Assembly (NCBI GenBank): GCA_030737835.1
Contig: JAUJYN010000017.1
Location: 1,922,001-1,986,000, forward strand
DNA length: 64,000 bases
Reading direction: 5' to 3'
Origin: Acorus gramineus
Lineage: Eukaryota > Streptophyta > Magnoliopsida > Acorales > Acoraceae
The notes under the pieces are model-generated. The model had not been told where the DNA came from. It worked only from the letters and a program-made list of their open reading frames with translations, and did no database searches. Shown piece by piece: positions 1 through 11,230 of the stretch; the stretch's first letter is position 1, and each line of letters begins with the position of its first letter. The position numbers and the translations under genes were made by a program.

Positions 1-1658
1 CGGAGCTCAACATGCGTCAGAGACGTTGGGTTGAGTTCCTGAAAGACTATGATTGTGACATCGCTTACCATCTGAGTAAGGCGAATGTCGTGGCGGATGC
101 TCTCAGCAGGCAGCCCTTGGGCATGGCCGCCCACATGGTTGTACGTCGTTGGAGGCTTCTGGAGGAGGCCGCTTGCTGGATCAGCGTTCGAGAGACTCCC
201 GCGGGTGGATTTTTGGCCAGGCTAGTGGTGTAGCCCGATCTTCTTGTCGAGATTCGCACGGCTCAGGGGCAGGATCCTCACTTTCTAGTCCTCTCGAAAG
301 GCGTCACCCGGGGCGAGCGTCCGGACTACCAGATTCGCGAGGACGGGATCCTGCGGTTCAGAGGTCGAGTATGCATTCCTGACGACGCAGAGCTGAAGCA
401 GAAGATCTTGGACGAGGCCCATCGTTCGAGGTACACAGTGCATCCTGGTGGCACGAAGATGTACAGGGGCCTTCGTCGTGGCAACTGGTGGCGCGGGATG
501 AAGATGGATATTGCCCGTTTCCTTGCCCGATGCTTAGTATGCCAGCAGGTGAAGTCAGAGCATCAAGGCCCTGCGGGGAAGCTGTAGTCCATTGAGATTC
601 CTCAGTGGAAGTGGGAGCAGATCACCATGGACTTCGTCTCAGGTTTGCCGAGGTCACGTTCGGGTCGCGATGCCATCTGGGTGATCGTTGACCAACTGAC
701 TAAGTCCGCTCATTTCCTCCCCATCCGACTCACCGATTCTCTGGACACCCTGGCGCAGTTGTTTGTCTCCGAGATTGTTCGTCTCCATGGCACTCCCGTC
801 AGCATCATTTCTGATCGAGACACGAGATTTACTTCGAGGTTCTGGCGTAGCCTCCAGCATGCCCTTGGTACGAACCTCCACTTCAGTACAGCGTTTCATC
901 TGCAGACGGACAGCCAGTCGGAGAGGACAATCCAGACCCTGGAGGACATGCTGCGAGCATGCGTTCTCGATTTTGGGGGCAGTTGGGAGAGGCACCTTCC
1001 GTTGGTGGAGTTTGCCTACAACAACAGCTACCACTCGAGTATCAGGATGGCTCCTTACGAGGCGCTCTATGGCCGCAGCTGCAGGTCCCCCTTGTGTTGG
1101 GACGAGGTCGGAGAGCGCCAGTTGGAGGGACCAGAGATCATTCACCAGACCTCAGAGATGGTGAAGATGATTCGTGAGCGTATTCGAGTCGCTCAGAGCC
1201 ATCAAAAGAGCTACGCCGACTGTCGTCGCCGTGAGCTCGCCTTCGAGGTGGGTGACCATGTCTTCCTGAAGGTGTCCCCGATGAAGGGCATCTTCCGTTT
1301 CAGTGTGCGGGGCAAGCTGAGTCCGCGTTTCATTGGGCCGTTCCTCATCCTCGAGCGAGTTGGGGAGGTGGCCTATCGCATAGCTCTGGCTCAGGCCCAT
1401 GACGACTTCCATGTCTCGTAGCTGAGGCGTTATGTCCACGATCCTGCTCACGTCATTCCGTTCGAGCCGCTCATCTTCGAGCCGGACTTGTCATTCGTCG
1501 AGCAGCCGATCGAGATCCTGGACCGCCGCGAGAAGAGGCTCTGCACCAAGACCGTCCAGCTGGTCAAGGTGCGATGGCAGCACCGTTCCGGTGCCGAGGC
1601 CACTTGGGAGCTCGAGGACGCCATGCGTGACGCGTATCCGCATCTTTTCCCTTCCTAG
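1..1658 (+). pseudogene. pol: Family A pol 3' part (RNase H end, integrase, chromodomain), copy A2
   Basis: This is the C-terminal part of a Ty3/gypsy polyprotein that enters from the left edge. In one continuous frame it shows the RNase H end ([11 protein letters not shown]), the integrase zinc-binding region with CLVCQQ near 535-550, the integrase core with MDFVSGLP (627) and SDRDTRF (about 810), the catalytic Glu region QSERTIQ (about 915), the GPF motif FIGPFLIL (about 1330), and a chromodomain-like tail with KVRWQH and EATWE before the stop at 1656-1658. The frame is broken only by TAG codons at 231, 585 and 1419. Each replaces a Gln codon (CAG) present in copy A1. A short in-frame deletion lies near 1388 relative to A1. 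The lineage call, chromovirus of the Tekay/Del kind, rests on domain order and the C-terminal chromodomain. The copy is inactive as it stands. Confidence 0.93.
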
Positions 1659-1693
1659 ATGTTTTTGTATTTATTTTGAGGACAAAATTTCCT

Positions 1694-1706
1694 AAGGGGG
1701 GGAGAA
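1694..1706 (+). other. Polypurine tract of copy A2
   Basis: A G-run (AAGGGGGGGAGAA) directly precedes the LTR start TGTTATATATGTG. This is the plus-strand priming site in Ty3/gypsy elements. The same tract precedes the B2 3' LTR and, reversed, those of A1 and B1. Confidence 0.85.
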
Positions 1707-2288
1707 TGTTATATATGTGTCACTTTTTACCTTCTGGTCACCATTGGAGCATTTTGGCAGTTTTTCAGCTTTTTCGTTTTTCGATCAGAACCGCTAAAAT
1801 TTTGGACTTTTAGCTATCATCCTGAGTTTGAGGATTCCGATTGAAAATCTAACTGCATATTATGTGTCTTGGTGCCATTTCAAGCCACTCACGAAAATTT
1901 CATCGAATTTCGGTAACGTTTCAGAATTTCACAGTTCTGAATCGTATCCGGGTTTTGACCGAGCGAAAAGTCATTGGGAGACTTGACTTGGTCAAGGTTG
2001 ACCTTTGACTTGGTCAAATGATTTTTGGCTTTTAGTGTGGTTGGGTTGACTAGGGTTAAATCTCACCTAAACCTAACTAAACCTAGCCTAAACCTAATTA
2101 GTGCTAAGTATAAGTGGTGAGTGTGTGAGGTGTGTGTGTGGCCCCCCTTTAAGTTCACGCCTAGGTATAGTGCCCCCCCACTATTCATCATCTTCTCCAC
2201 CTCTCAATCTCTCTCTCCCTCTCTTTAAAACCCCCTTTTGACCAAGCTAGAGGTGTTGGATCAAAAACCCTAGAAGGAGAAAAGATAG

Positions 2289-4034
2289 GTGAGGACCCGA
2301 TCTATCTTCCTATGGTCTCGGATTCGAGTTCCCTCATGTGTGACCCCCTCTTATGGTCCCTTTTCTCCTCAGATTTCAGCCACTTTTAGGGCTTGGTGGT
2401 GGTGGCCTTGGAGGTGGTGTTTCGGTGCGCGAAGAGCACCCGATCTTCCCTTCCTTCCCTTCCTCTCCCTTGGGTGAGCTTTCTTTCCTTCCTTTTCTTG
2501 TTTAGATGCATGTTAGGAGGTGTTTTTGGTTATGCATGGCTGTTGGGTGGTTGGAGGGGGGCTGTTGGGGGCTGTTGGAGGTGTTAGGGTTGGCTCGGGT
2601 GCATGCGGGCTCACCGGCGCGCGTGGGTACGAGCCTGCGCGCGCGCAGGCAGGCAGGCAGGCGAGCTGCGGTCAGGCGCGCTGGGCGCGCTGGGCGCAGT
2701 GCATGGCGTGCGCGCGGAGCGCTGCGCAGGGGCGCGGTGCGTGCGGTGTGCGCGGGGAGGCGAGCGGGCATGCGCGCGGGGTGCTACGCTGAGGCGCAGT
2801 GCGTGCGGGTGTGCGCGCGAGGTGCTGCACTGGGGCGCAGTGCGCGCGGGTGCACCCGGGGCTAGATGCGCGGTGCGCGCGGGCACGCGCGAGCGTGCGC
2901 TCGGTGTGCGGCGGGTCTGGGCGTGCGGGCTGGGGCGCGGCAGTGCGCCCGGGGCTCGGGCGTGCGTGCGTGCGTGCGCACCCGTGCGTGCGCGTGCGGG
3001 TGGCCGTGCGCATGGCTGCCCGGGGGTGCGGGAGTGAGTCGGGGCACTCGGGCTCGCGTGCGTACGGGCCGTATGTACGCTTGTCCGAGTGTTGGGTACA
3101 TTAGTGTATTTTTGTATGTATTTGTGTATTTTACTCACCTTGTTGAATACCCTGTCTTGCAGATCTTGACGGACGGTCACGCGACGACCCGGGTATTGGT
3201 GAGTGGGACAATCCAACCCAGTAGGGAGGCGTATATGCTTTTAGGCGTGTATCGTCCTCCCCTGGGGCACCATAGTTTAATATTAACTTGTATAATATGT
3301 AATCTATGCAGGCATGATTGTTATGTAGTATGCATGCCACCCTAGACCTTATATGTTAGGGACTTGCACCCTTAGGATATGTGTAAGAGCCATGCATCCT
3401 GATACCATATTTTCATGCTAGGAAGCCTTGACCTGTGCATGTTCCCATTTAGTTTAATTTATTTTAAATCAAATGTGAGTTATTGGTAATGAGCATGCTT
3501 AGTGAATATTATAACCATGAGGTTATAATACAGGCTTCCCCGCATCGTAGTTATGCGCCCTGGAAAAATTCGCAATAATTCATGTCATTTAAATTGTTAG
3601 GAAGATGTTGCCGACGGATCCGATTGGATCGTATACGTGTGGGTAGGCTGTTTCTGTTCCCTTCGTTGGATCCGTATAGAGACTGCCCCAGCGTTAGACA
3701 GGCCGTCCTGACAGAGGGCTCCCATCAGTAGGTACCTCCTGATTTGGTTTCGGACTGTGCTGAATTGTGGGAGTAGACCAGGCGGGCTACGGAGTGGAGG
3801 AGAGACTATCGGTGGACCAAGGGTGATTAACAGCCTAGTCAGTCCCAATAGCCGTGTCACCTATTGGAGGGTGAGGGTGAGGGTGTGGTGGGTCGGCGAT
3901 GTAGCGACCCACTGGATTGTGTAGTTCCTGCCACTTTGAGGCTTTGAATAATAATTGTGGTTAATATGAATTGTGATGCATGGGTTGTGCTATTCACTGA
4001 GCGTGTGCCTCACCCGTCGCATATTTTTCTCTAG
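2289..4034 (+). other. Predicted spliced leader inside the A2 LTR
   Basis: Three GT-AG intervals are seen. Intron 1 is 2289-2379 (donor GATAG|GTGAGG, acceptor ATTTCAG|CC). Exon 2 is 2380-2473 (94 bp). Intron 2 is 2474-3162 (donor CTTGG|GTGAGC, acceptor CTTGCAG|ATCTTG) and contains the CpG-dense tract. Exon 3 is 3163-3198 (36 bp). Intron 3 is 3199-4034 (donor TATTG|GTGAGTGG, acceptor TTTTTCTCTAG|TTATC). The same pairs with the same exon lengths occur in A5 (exon 2 59833-59926, exon 3 60697-60732), and related ones in A1 and family B. Splicing itself is inferred; no transcript is visible here. Confidence 0.55.
2588..3075 (+). repeat. CpG-dense alternating purine-pyrimidine tract in A LTR
   Basis: This block is very rich in GC, CpG and GT/GC alternation (runs such as GTGCGTGCGTGCGTGCGCAC near 2963). 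It contains degenerate tandem units of about 41 bp (2776-2816 and 2817-2858) centred on CTGGGGCGCAGTGCG. Equivalent tracts occur in the other A and B LTRs at about 18268-18545, 25668-26030, 27678-28020, 38852-39185, 42700-43440 and 60048-60620. Long open frames on both strands here follow from the lack of A/T and are not taken as genes. Confidence 0.85.
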
Positions 4035-4432
4035 TTATCACTGAGTCGGATCTGGAGGAGGAGCTCCCCGAGGGATTTCATCAGTAGTGGAGCAGCGCCA
4101 CGTCCCGCGAGTGTTAGAGGCCATCAGCATTCCTTTTGATTGTATGTATTATATTTCCGTGCTTGGGCACTCGTATGTATTATATTTGGATGTATTTGTG
4201 TATATTGGCTCTCACAGGACAGTTGATTATGTATCGAGTCTGTAATATGTTTTTGAATTACAGACTCAGTCTTTTAGCTTCCGCTATTTGTGTATATATC
4301 ATGTCAGCCTTGCTTTTGTCTGTGTTGCCATTTTAGCTGTTGTTTAGAGTATGTTATTGACCTCCTGTATAGACTGCTGATATCATATATACACTTGCCG
4401 CATCTCGGGGACGGCCGCCCTGGGGTGTGACA

Positions 4433-5470
4433 CGTTCGCTGCCAGCGACCACGCGCACGCACGCGCCTGCGCGCCCTTCTGCGCCTGCCAATGCCCCTCT
4501 GCGCGCGCGCCTGCGCGCGCACGCGCGCAGACAGACCCCTGCGCGCGCCCAGCACTCCCCAACCCTCTTTTAACCCCTTTTAACCCCTTCCCCACACTTC
4601 TCACTCACCCTAAACCAATTACCTAACATGCATGACTTCCCTACAACCCCCTAAGCCATGAAAAACCAAGAAAAGAAGGGGAAGAGCTCACCTTGGGAGG
4701 GGGATTGAAAGGGGTTCCCGGGGCCCTCGATGCACCCGCGACCACCTCAACCACCACCACCACTACCACCACCTCCACCTCCATAGCCCTCCTCAACCTC
4801 CTTTGGCTGCAAAACAGGGGGGGGAAAGGACATGAAAAGGGAGCTAGAGAGAGGATGATCAACAACAACAACAACACCCACACAACCTTGCTCTTCCTCC
4901 TTCACCTTCTCCTTCTCTTCTCTTTGAGACATTAACACAAACACATGGGGGGATTGAAAGAGAGGAAGAGAGACCCCCAAAAAAATCCACGTGGGGAGTG
5001 GGAGAGAGAGAGAGAGATATTTTCCACTTGGGGGGGGGGGGGGGGGGTGAGAACAAGATTGGGTGAGGGGGGTAAACCTAAGCCTATTCTCACCCTCTAA
5101 CAACCAAATAACCAAGTGGTTGCTTCACCACTAAGCAAAAAGGGGGTAAGGTTACCCAAGGTCACCCCATTCACCAAAATATCTCTCACTATTTGACTAA
5201 TCAAACCAGGAACTCTCGGAAACCCGGATACGATTCGGAATTGCATATTTTTCCAAACGTTACCGGAATTCGATGAAATTTTTATGGGTAGTACTAAACG
5301 GTACCAGGACCCATAATATGCAGTCAGATTTCCAATCAGAGTACTCTAACTCCCGCAGGTGGCTAAAAGCCAAAATTTTAGCGGCTCTGATCAAAAATTA
5401 AAAAGCCCCTTAATGACCCAGAAGTGACCAAGGCTTAACCGAAATTGCTCCAAGTGACACAGCCATAACA
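4433..5470 (-). mobile_element. 3' LTR of family B copy B1, inner part
   Basis: This reverse-oriented LTR sequence ends at 5470 with GACACAGCCATAACA, the complement of the TGTTATG start of family B. It contains the CpG-rich tail (4433-4550), the donor-like AAG|GTGAGC complement near 4687, a polypurine stretch and a G-run at 5031-5047. The rest of the LTR lies left of the window because A2 is inserted at 4432/4433. The next stretch on the right is the B1 PPT. Confidence 0.88.
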
Positions 5471-8203
5471 TTCTCCCCCCTTAGGAAATTTAGTCCTCGA
5501 AATTTAAGGAAACCCAAAGGGAAGACCGAATATAGCAAGTATCATGCATAGACCTTTTGTTCCCAAGTGGTCTATGCACCAGACTGGCGCTACCGACACA
5601 CTACAATCAAGGGAACGGTCTTAGCGTGGAGCCTCTTCTCATGCTGGTCTCTGACCTCGATCCACTGCTCCATGAACGACAAATCCAGCTCGAAAATGAG
5701 ACGGTCGAACAGAGTGACATGAGCAGGATCTTGGACATAACGCCTCGGCCATGAGACAAGGACGACGTCATGGGCATTAGCCAGCTGCGGGGGAAAGGCT
5801 ACATGACAAGCCACCTCCCCAATCCACTCAATGACGAGAAACAGTCCCATTGAAGAGCCAACTCAGCTTGCCCCGAACATCGAAACAGAGGATGCCCTTA
5901 AACTGGGACACCTTCACGAAAACATGGTCGCCAAACCCAAAGGTAAGCTCCTGGCGACGATGACCTATGTAGCCCTTTTGTCGGTTCTGGGAGGTGCAGA
6001 TGCACACACGAACCAACCTGGCCACCGCAAGGTCAAATAACTAACTTGTGGCCCCTCCAACTGGCGCTCCTCAACCGTCCCAACACAAGGGAGGTATAAA
6101 ACTGCACCTGTAGAATGCCTTTCACAGATCCATCTGGATGCTTGAATGGCAGCCGTCTTGTAGGCACACCCCAACAAATGGGTGGTGCCTCCCCCAACTG
6201 CCCTCATCATCGAGCACGCAGGCACTTAGCATGTCCTCCAAGGTCTGAATCGTCCTCTCTGTCTGGCTGTCCATCGATGATGAAACGCTATACTTAAATG
6301 GAGGCTCGCGCCAAAGCCTGCCAAGGCTGCGCCACAACCTCAAAGTAACCCTCGCGTCTCAACCAAAAATAGCACCGACTGGAGTGCCATGAAGACGAAC
6401 AATCGTGAAGGTGAAAACCCACGTCAAGGCGTCCAGAGACTCAATCAGTCGAAGTAGGGAGGGAAGCGCGGACTTAGTCAGTCGGTCATTGATCACCTAG
6501 ACGGCGTCGTGACCCGAACGTGACATTAGCGAGTCCGCAACAATCCCTGATAACCCACTCCCACGTCCACTGAGGAATCTTCATAGACTGACGCTTTCCA
6601 ACACGATGATGGATCTCGAACTTTGCCTGAGGGCATGCCAACCTGGGGAAACAAGGTTACCCATATCGCCTTTTCATCTCACCACAGCAATCTCAATGAA
6701 GACTACCCCAAAGTAGTCCACGGAAGCCCAATAAAACTTTTGAGATCCACGAAGGCATCCGACGCATTCGTCAACCCTGACGGCAGTACTTAAAACTCGT
6801 AGTGCCTGAAACGGTCACGAAAGGCCATCTGCAGGATGCCCAACTCCCGGATCTCCAACTTGCGGTACCCTTGTGCGAAGATTGATCTAAGAGAAGACAC
6901 TAGCTCCCAGAGCTGGTCAAACAGATCATCGATTCGCGGTAAGGGTAATTGATCTTCAACCTCCACGGGGAGATCAAAACAACACCACGAACAATTAAGT
7001 CCAGATTCTGCTCCTCGAGCATGGCTGGCGCTCATGACGACACTTACACGCTTGGTAAGCCGCTCAACCGCACTTAATCCACAAGACACGCAATAAGGGG
7101 TCAAACCTCTATGCGACGTCATCTATCCGATAGGGCGGTTGAGTCCCATCACGAACGCTAGCATCGCGTCTCCTTATTTGCGACCAATGTGGGGCAAAAC
7201 GCGACAGTATCCACAACTGTGCTTCACATGCCACCAGAGATAGGTCGCTCAACTATAACCATTGGAACTCCAGCATCCTGCACTCCATGGGCAGGTTCAT
7301 CACAGGAAGTCAACACTCTTGACATCATCCAGTAGCACTCTCCCTGTGTGGCCTCTACCTGGTAGCCTCCCAAGCCCACTATCTCTGCCATATGGGCGCA
7401 CCAACAAGCATAGTATCTGGGAGCACCTCACAGAGCTCTGGCCTCAATCGAGTGGCTACAACGCACAATGATATATCGAAGCGACTCCAGATGCCACTAT
7501 GGAACCTAGTCCACAAGCAATCGCCCACCAAGCTGCAATAGGATGCACCCAATCCCGATCGTATGCATCACCACTCGCTACAGCACCTTCCAAGTGAGAG
7601 GAAAAATCCATCATCAATTTGATGCTTCAAAGGTATTCCTTGATTGGGAAAAGAACCTTGGGAGGGCACCATGAGATCCCGATATAGGATATCCCGACAA
7701 CCAAACAAGGAACACGGAGTACCCTAGCCCGGGTCTCAACGATGACCCCGCAAGGCCCCTTAATCCTGAGTAGGAAGGCTGGAAGAAGACATCACCCCTT
7801 AATGAGCAATACGCCACATCCTCAAAACTTGAAACTGGCGTGGCGCGCGAACTCCATGGTTACCAGCAATACCAATGCTCAGGAAAGAAGCTCCATTATC
7901 GAGACACAATCCATACCTTAGAAATTGTGACCAATTCATCATTATCACACTACTAGGCTAGAATCTCCTACCCAAGCCTTAATCCCGCAACAAGGGATCC
8001 AACAACTGACCCTGTTCAGTCGACCCAGTCGACAACTTAAGGGTGGGTCCAGGGGGGTCACGTCCACGTCAACGGATGCGAGGAGGCATGTCAGCAACCT
8101 AAGATAACTTCTAAAACAGGAGTACTCAGATGACAATCCTACGACTCATCATCTATACGACTAGACTTAGGCTCTGACAGGACCAGGCTCTGATACCAAC
8201 TTT
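5471..8203 (-). pseudogene. Internal region of family B copy B1, defective pol
   Basis: Read on the minus strand, the region runs from a PBS (8188-8198) to a PPT (5471-5483) in only 2.7 kb, against 4.9 kb in A1. It holds remnants of RT ([13 protein letters not shown], about 6960-6920), integrase core (SQTERTIQTLEDML, near 6270), the post-core region (FGFGDHVFVKVSQFKG) and a chromodomain-like tail near 5690. The RT motif carrying the first catalytic Asp in A1 ([11 protein letters not shown]) is replaced by RSIFAQGYRKLEI. The YIDD box, RNase H and the integrase zinc-binding domain are absent. B2 has the same defects in the same places, so they predate the split of the two copies. The upstream part (about 7200-8170) is not recognisable as gag. 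Confidence 0.82.
8188..8203 (-). other. Primer binding site of B1
   Basis: The complement reads TGGTATCAGAG, which pairs with the 3' end of plant initiator tRNA-Met, five bases from the LTR end (8204). It is identical in A1 (24320-24330). Confidence 0.85.
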
Positions 8204-10305
8204 TGTCATGCCCAAGGGTGGCCGTCCTCGAGACGTGGCAATAATAAAATATCAGCTATCAATACCTGAGGTCAATAAAGACTCCAACAACAACACACGA
8301 AGTGGCAAAGCAAGGATAATGATAACTGACTGAAAAGCGGAAGCATAACATATAAACAATGTCTGTAAACCAAAAACATTATTACAGACTTGAATACACA
8401 ATTACTATCCTGCGAAAGTCAAGTCTAGACCAAAGAAAATACAACCTGTGCCACATGCACGATTTACAATATATACAATGACTCTAGGACTGTTGACAGC
8501 CTCGCACTCGCCACCCACAGGAAGAACGCTCCACGCCCATAAGACCACGCCACAAAAAAGCTCCAGCTCCACGCCCAACATTGCCCCTGAAAAGAAACAG
8601 TATGCGAGGGGTGAGCTACAAGCTCAGTGAGTGGCTGGAAACCAATCACCATACAACAGTTCAATACTAAGGCAATTTCCTTTCAAGGAAAACATGGGTA
8701 GAAACCCAATGGATAACAAGGTCACGCGGCGGCGTGACCAACCTCACCCTCACCCTCACTCCCGGAGGGAGACTCTTGGGGTTTTTAGGGAGAGACCATA
8801 CCGTTGGTCGAGGAGACCCGGGATTACTGGTCCACACAACACTACTGGATCATCTACATCGAGATAACTGCCCAACGATGTCTTTGAACATCGATACGAG
8901 ACCGGACCCAACAACTATGGGAACGGACGAACAACGAATGGGTCACGAGGTGACATGTCTTCACCTCATCCTCACCCTCACTCCCGGAGGGAGGCTCTTG
9001 GGACTTTTGGAAGAGACTTAGACTGCTCTACACCCTTGGTCCACCGGTAGCCCTTTCCCCGGGTAGTCACTTCCCGGTATACTCCAACGATCAGTACGCT
9101 TTCGAACGCCTCGGTGGTACCTACAGATGAGAGCCCTCTGTCAGAACAGCTTTTCCAATGCCGGGAAGTTCCTACATCGGATCCAACGAAGGGGAGAATG
9201 ATTCAACGCTCGCAATATCATTCGTTAACCTCTCCCGGGTAGCCTCTACCCGATACACTCCCACGATCAGTACGCTCCCGAACGCATCGGTGGTACCTAC
9301 GGATGGGAGCCCTCTGTCAAAACAGCTACAACCCGGCCCTCTTCAACTCGGACGACATTGGGAGTAAACATTCCATGTTCGCAAAGCAAACCCAATGGAG
9401 AAACAACCACTATCGATAATCACTTATCGAGATATCGAATACTACTGTACTCCCACACCGTTGCGTCGCTCGGACACAGGGGGGGTCACGCCCCAACTAC
9501 CGGCTTAACAATCCGATAAGATAATGAATTCTCTTGAATTCCACACGAGTGCATCGCTCGGATGCACAGGGCGATTACATCACTAGCGCTCTAACTAATA
9601 AGGTACAACCCGATAGCGGGTCATACCCACGCCTATCCCAGATAGGCCTATCAGTTTTTTAACATGCGCATATAAATATATCCAGGAGAATTTTTATATC
9701 TAGCTATGTGCATGAACCATATGCACAATCATCTAATAATTATAGGGACACTCCCTAACATGGATTTACATCATAATAAATCATACAACATGCATACATG
9801 GTCATTAATCACATAAGCACACAAGGCCTAACTTAAATATGCGTTGGATATCACCAACTTAAAAGAAAGGGTCAAGCGCGATCTCGCGCACTAACAGGTG
9901 CATGCCAATATTTCAAACGAACCTGAGTCGAGTAGGAAATCACATCTACTTAATCAGTTCGTTCAGAGGGAGAGGGCGGGAGAGATCATCATCTCATGAA
10001 ACTGGTCATAGCTTTGCCCCATTAGCATGGGCACAACAACTACACCACGCCCTCGAGTCTTATCGCAAGGGAATATTAGGCAGGTGCCCGTTATTAACCC
10101 AGACTTATTCATGCTGGATATTCCAATTAATATGGTAAGAGTATTATTACAATACTACCTAAGGCATGCCATATAATATACATCCATACACATTACAAAA
10201 ATACATGCCCATACTAGAGGGGCTCATGCAACACAATCATTCATACATGAATACAATACATGTATATAAGCCTAGCATGCAAGATATCTAACATATTATA
10301 GTTTA
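8204..10305 (-). mobile_element. 5' LTR of B1, first segment
   Basis: This is a reverse-oriented B LTR starting TGTCATGCCC on the plus strand. It continues at 27439 after the B2 insertion; the two segments total about 3.58 kb. It includes the G-run/C-run repeats (CCTCACCCTCACCC) near 8742 and 8967, two diverged copies of a block with AGGTACC-type motifs (about 9080-9310), and the acceptor-like TTTCTTTTCAG complement near 8590. The break at 10305 has left flank gttta. No clean 5-bp duplication is visible at the two sides (right flank aagca), so the B2 ends may have been altered after insertion. Confidence 0.85.
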
Positions 10306-11230
10306 TGTTATGCCTGTGTCATTTTTAGCCATTTCGGTTAAGCCTTGGTCACTTCTAGGTCATTCACGGCCTTTTTAATTTTTTGATCGGAGTCGCTAAA
10401 ATTTTGGCTTTTAGCCACCTGCGGGAGTTAGAGTACTCTGATTGGAAATCTGACTGCATATTATGGGTCTGGTACCGTTTAGTACTACCCATAAAAATTT
10501 TATCGAATTCCGGTAACGTTTTAGAAAATTTTGTAGTTCCGAATCGTATCCAGGTTTTGATCGATTTTGGATTGTCAAAGGGGTGACTTTGACCGAGTCA
10601 ACGAAGACCTTGACTAGTCAAAGATGACCTTTGACTAGTCAAGGGTTTTTGTTTGGTAGTTTGGTTGGGTTGACTCAAAGTCAATCCCCCAACCACCCCC
10701 TTTTTCACATTTAATGAAGAATGTGTGTGTGAGTGTGTGTGTGTGTGTGTACACTATAGGTGGGCGTCCCCTTCTCATCCTCTCCCTCTCACTCTCTCCT
10801 TCACTCCCTGGTTTTCTTTGTTTTTTTTTTGTGTTAAATAAAAGAAGAACAAGAAGGAGAAGAAGAAACATTAAAAGGAAAAGAGAAAGGTATGTGTGTG
10901 CAAGCTTTGGGTGTTGTAGTTGTTGTTGTTGTTTCACTTCTCATTAGCTCCTTCTCATGCCTTCCCCCCCCCCCTGTTTTCAGCCAAGGAAGGCTGGTGG
11001 AGTGGCTGATGAGGTGGTGGTAGTGGTGGTGGTGGTAGAGGTGGTCGTGGGTGTGTCGAGAACCCCGCATCTCCCCATTTCCCTTCCCCTGTTTTGGTAA
11101 GGCAGCACACTGTCTTTTAAAGATCTCAGTGAATAAAGTATTTAGAGGCTTATTTTTAGGATTATGTCTTCTTCTGATTTGATCAGCTATGTGTCTAGAT
11201 GTAATATATGAAATTTGGGGTCATTATGAT
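10306..11230 (+). mobile_element. Truncated 5' LTR of family B copy B2
   Basis: The sequence starts TGTTATGCCTGTGTC and matches the first part of the B2 3' LTR (13935 onward) up to about 11230. There it jumps into sequence that lies just downstream of the PBS in B1. About 2.6 kb of LTR and the PBS are therefore missing. It contains a candidate first intron (AAAG|GTATGTG near 10890 to TTTTCAG|CC near 10983) and a GTAAGG donor at 11097. Confidence 0.8.

Larger units (their letters stand above)
1707..4432 (+). mobile_element. 3' LTR of family A copy A2
   Basis: The LTR is about 2.73 kb, begins TGTTATATATGTGTC after the PPT and ends GGGGTGTGACA. Beyond it the sequence resumes as a reverse-oriented family B LTR, so A2 was inserted in that LTR. 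The right flank is cgttc; solo LTR A5 sits at the same B site with flanks cgctc. The LTR contains a candidate TATA stretch near 2107, pyrimidine-rich leader sequence, a CpG-dense tract (2588-3075), a set of GT-AG splice signals and a G-run cluster near 3869-3892. It is close to A5 by eye and clearly more diverged from A1's LTRs, so A2 and A5 belong to one subgroup. Confidence 0.9.

Noticed and set aside
2502-3216. Long open frames on both strands in CpG-rich tracts (also near 18212-18600, 25421-26124, 27665-28110, 42617-43467 and 59959-60750)
   Set aside because: Their low-complexity Arg/Ala/Pro/Cys-rich translations open in several frames at once because stop codons need A/T. They lie inside LTRs and show no domain.
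4641-5115. Proline- and serine-rich open frames near the left B LTR (also 28149-28536, 39397-39722 and 62232-62583)
   Set aside because: They come from purine/pyrimidine microsatellites (ACC, CAA, GA and G runs) inside the B LTR; no protein family is recognised.
8742-8780. Telomere-like repeat (CCCTCA)n
   Set aside because: It has only a few units, is not the plant TTTAGGG sequence, and is present in every LTR copy.
8448-9367. Short open frames repeated in every B LTR (for example near 8631-8867 and 36950-37339)
   Set aside because: They recur only because the LTR recurs, have no domain, and change frame between copies.
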